In this document: one piece after another, positions 5,885 through 6,844 of the stretch
How positions within the stretch are numbered: position 1 is the first letter of the stretch
Layout: each line of letters begins with the position of its first letter
Assembly (NCBI GenBank): GCA_007126175.1
Contig: SLBU01000160.1
Coordinates: 1 to 6,844 of the forward strand
Direction: 5' to 3'
DNA: 6,844 bases
Source of the DNA: Kiritimatiellia bacterium
Lineage (GTDB): Bacteria; Verrucomicrobiota; Kiritimatiellia; UBA8416
Notes under the pieces: model-generated
What the model was told of the DNA's origin: nothing
The model's database searches: none
The model's input: only the letters and a program-made list of their open reading frames with translations
Translations under genes and position numbers: made by a program

Positions 5885-6727
5885 ATGCAACAGACAACCA
5901 TGAAAAACTCTACCATAACCTTTCTCGGACCCAGCGGAACCTATTCCCATCTCGTTGCCAACAAACGCTTTGCGGGAAACCGGATGCTGCCCCAGGATGG
6001 CATCCTGGATGTGTGTGCCTATGTTGCCACACACCCACAGGCACGCGGGATCGTACCGATCGAAAACTCTTCCGGGGGCACGATCAATGAGACGGTCGAC
6101 GTGCTGCTGGATGCATCGCAATCGATTCATATCCATGAGGAACTTTCCCTGCACGTGCAACTTGCACTGCTCGGACACAAGGACCACCCCATCAAACGCC
6201 TGTATTCGCACTTTGTGCCACTCGAGCATTGCGCCCCCTGGATCGCCAGACACTTGCCGTCCGTTCACAAACAAGAATGCGAGAGCACCGCAGCCGCCGC
6301 AGCACTGGCCGCCAAGGATCCCGAAGGGGCCGCCCTCTGCTCACGCTTTCTGGCCAAAGCATTCAAATTGGAACAACGCGAATTTCCCGTCGAATCCAGC
6401 ACACCCAACATCACCACATTCATTGTGATTGGCGCCAAAGCGCAGCGGCTTCCACGCATTCGCAAGACCACACTGGCACTGCGGCTTCCCAACCGCCCCG
6501 GAAGCCTCTATCGCTTCCTCGGAACCTTGCAGAACGAAAATATCAATCTCTCGCGCCTCGTATCTCGCCCGATCCGCGGTCGACGGCAGGAGTACGCCTT
6601 CCTAGTGGATCTGGATGCCGATGCCCAAAGTGCACCGGTACAACGCGCCCTCGCGGCCGCCCGCATTGAAGCCACCAGCCTACGCATCTGCGGCAGCTTC
6701 CCCACCCACCGCACCTATCAATCCTAG
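5885..6727 (+). CDS. pheA: Prephenate dehydratase with C-terminal ACT domain (monofunctional)
   Basis: The family decarboxylates and dehydrates prephenate to phenylpyruvate, the last step before transamination to phenylalanine. The 280-residue protein has no chorismate mutase domain, so it is of the monofunctional type. The catalytic region shows FLGPSGTYSH (13-22), GIVPIENSSGGTINETVDVLL (split over 55-75), ESTAAAAALA (133-142) and NITTF (175-179). An ACT domain follows (about 195-275) with PGSL (205-208) and VSRP (226-229) at the places of the Phe-binding GALV and ESRP motifs. Oddities: the usual N-x-T-R-F motif has Thr for Arg (T178) while the catalytic-type T177 is kept; the usual SHPQAL is SHFVPL (108-113); and ESRP has lost its Glu. 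The start is uncertain: ATG at 5885 or at 5900 both lack a clear Shine-Dalgarno site. The gene is divergent from its left neighbour. Assignment to the fold is firm; activity and Phe control are inferred. Confidence 0.9.
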   Translation: MQQTTMKNSTITFLGPSGTYSHLVANKRFAGNRMLPQDGILDVCAYVATHPQARGIVPIENSSGGTINETVDVLLDASQSIHIHEELSLHVQLALLGHKDHPIKRLYSHFVPLEHCAPWIARHLPSVHKQECESTAAAAALAAKDPEGAALCSRFLAKAFKLEQREFPVESSTPNITTFIVIGAKAQRLPRIRKTTLALRLPNRPGSLYRFLGTLQNENINLSRLVSRPIRGRRQEYAFLVDLDADAQSAPVQRALAAARIEATSLRICGSFPTHRTYQS

Positions 6728-6741
6728 CCAGCTTCGCTGAA

Positions 6742-6817
6742 AGTGTTCAGGGGTTCAGCGTTCAGTGTTCAGGCTTATCGCCCTTTTGTCTTTCCTGAAC
6801 GCTGAACACTGAACACT
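6742..6817. repeat. Inverted array of GTTCAG heptads downstream of pheA
   Basis: The left arm carries four GTTCAG copies (6745, 6753, 6760 and 6767), mostly seven bases apart, and the right arm carries three CTGAAC copies (6795, 6802 and 6809) exactly seven apart. The arms pair in two registers. One is 9 bp, a small internal loop, then 13 bp (6742-6750 and 6753-6765 with 6795-6807 and 6809-6817). The other, shifted by one heptad, encloses a 20-base centre (6774-6793). No T run follows on the plus strand, so it is not a standard intrinsic terminator. It starts 14 bases after the pheA stop and could shield the 3' end of the message, aid termination, or be a dispersed palindromic element. Confidence 0.85.
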
Positions 6818-6844
6818 ATACGCACCAACACGTTACAAATCTCA

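Noticed and set aside
1..6844. tRNA, rRNA, CRISPR array, insertion sequence or phage genes
   Set aside because: I saw no regularly spaced direct repeats with unique spacers, no tRNA-like cloverleaf, no transposase or integrase motif, and almost all of the window is accounted for by metabolic and transport genes.

Overview
The window shows a compact stretch of bacterial chromosome, moderately GC-rich, with genes packed end to end and Shine-Dalgarno sites of the AGGAG type before most of them. A Wzm/Wzt-type polysaccharide exporter points to a Gram-negative cell envelope. The pabB-pabC fusion and the adjacent nadC and coaX genes (type III pantothenate kinase) would suit several diderm phyla. 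The small basic protein at 5544-5738 gives me a weak impression of the PVC group (Verrucomicrobia/Kiritimatiellae/Lentisphaerae), but this is not proven.

Layout. Positions 1 to 5459 hold five genes on the minus strand, in transcription order: pabBC fusion (5459-3720), ABC-2 polysaccharide export permease (3643-2840), its ATPase with a C-terminal glycan-binding-like domain (2840-1635), nadC (1610-756) and coaX (759 to beyond position 1). Junctions are a 76-base gap, a TGATG overlap, a 24-base gap and an ATGA overlap, so the last four genes almost certainly form one transcript and pabBC probably leads it. Upstream, still on the minus strand, lies a separate 64-codon gene (5738-5544) for a small basic protein of unknown function. 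It is closed by an intrinsic terminator that sits directly before pabBC. A 146-base divergent spacer separates this gene from a plus-strand monofunctional prephenate dehydratase (5885-6727) with a C-terminal ACT domain. After it comes an inverted array of GTTCAG-based heptads, reaching almost to the window end.

Together the genes cover two chorismate-consuming steps (p-aminobenzoate for folate; phenylpyruvate for phenylalanine), the quinolinate step of NAD synthesis, the first step of CoA synthesis, and export of a lipid-linked glycan. I see no new defence, mobile or secretion system. The points most worth a second look are the altered motifs of the prephenate dehydratase, the overlapping terminator and promoter before pabBC, a possible attenuator before the dehydratase, the unknown small protein, and the 3' inverted repeat.
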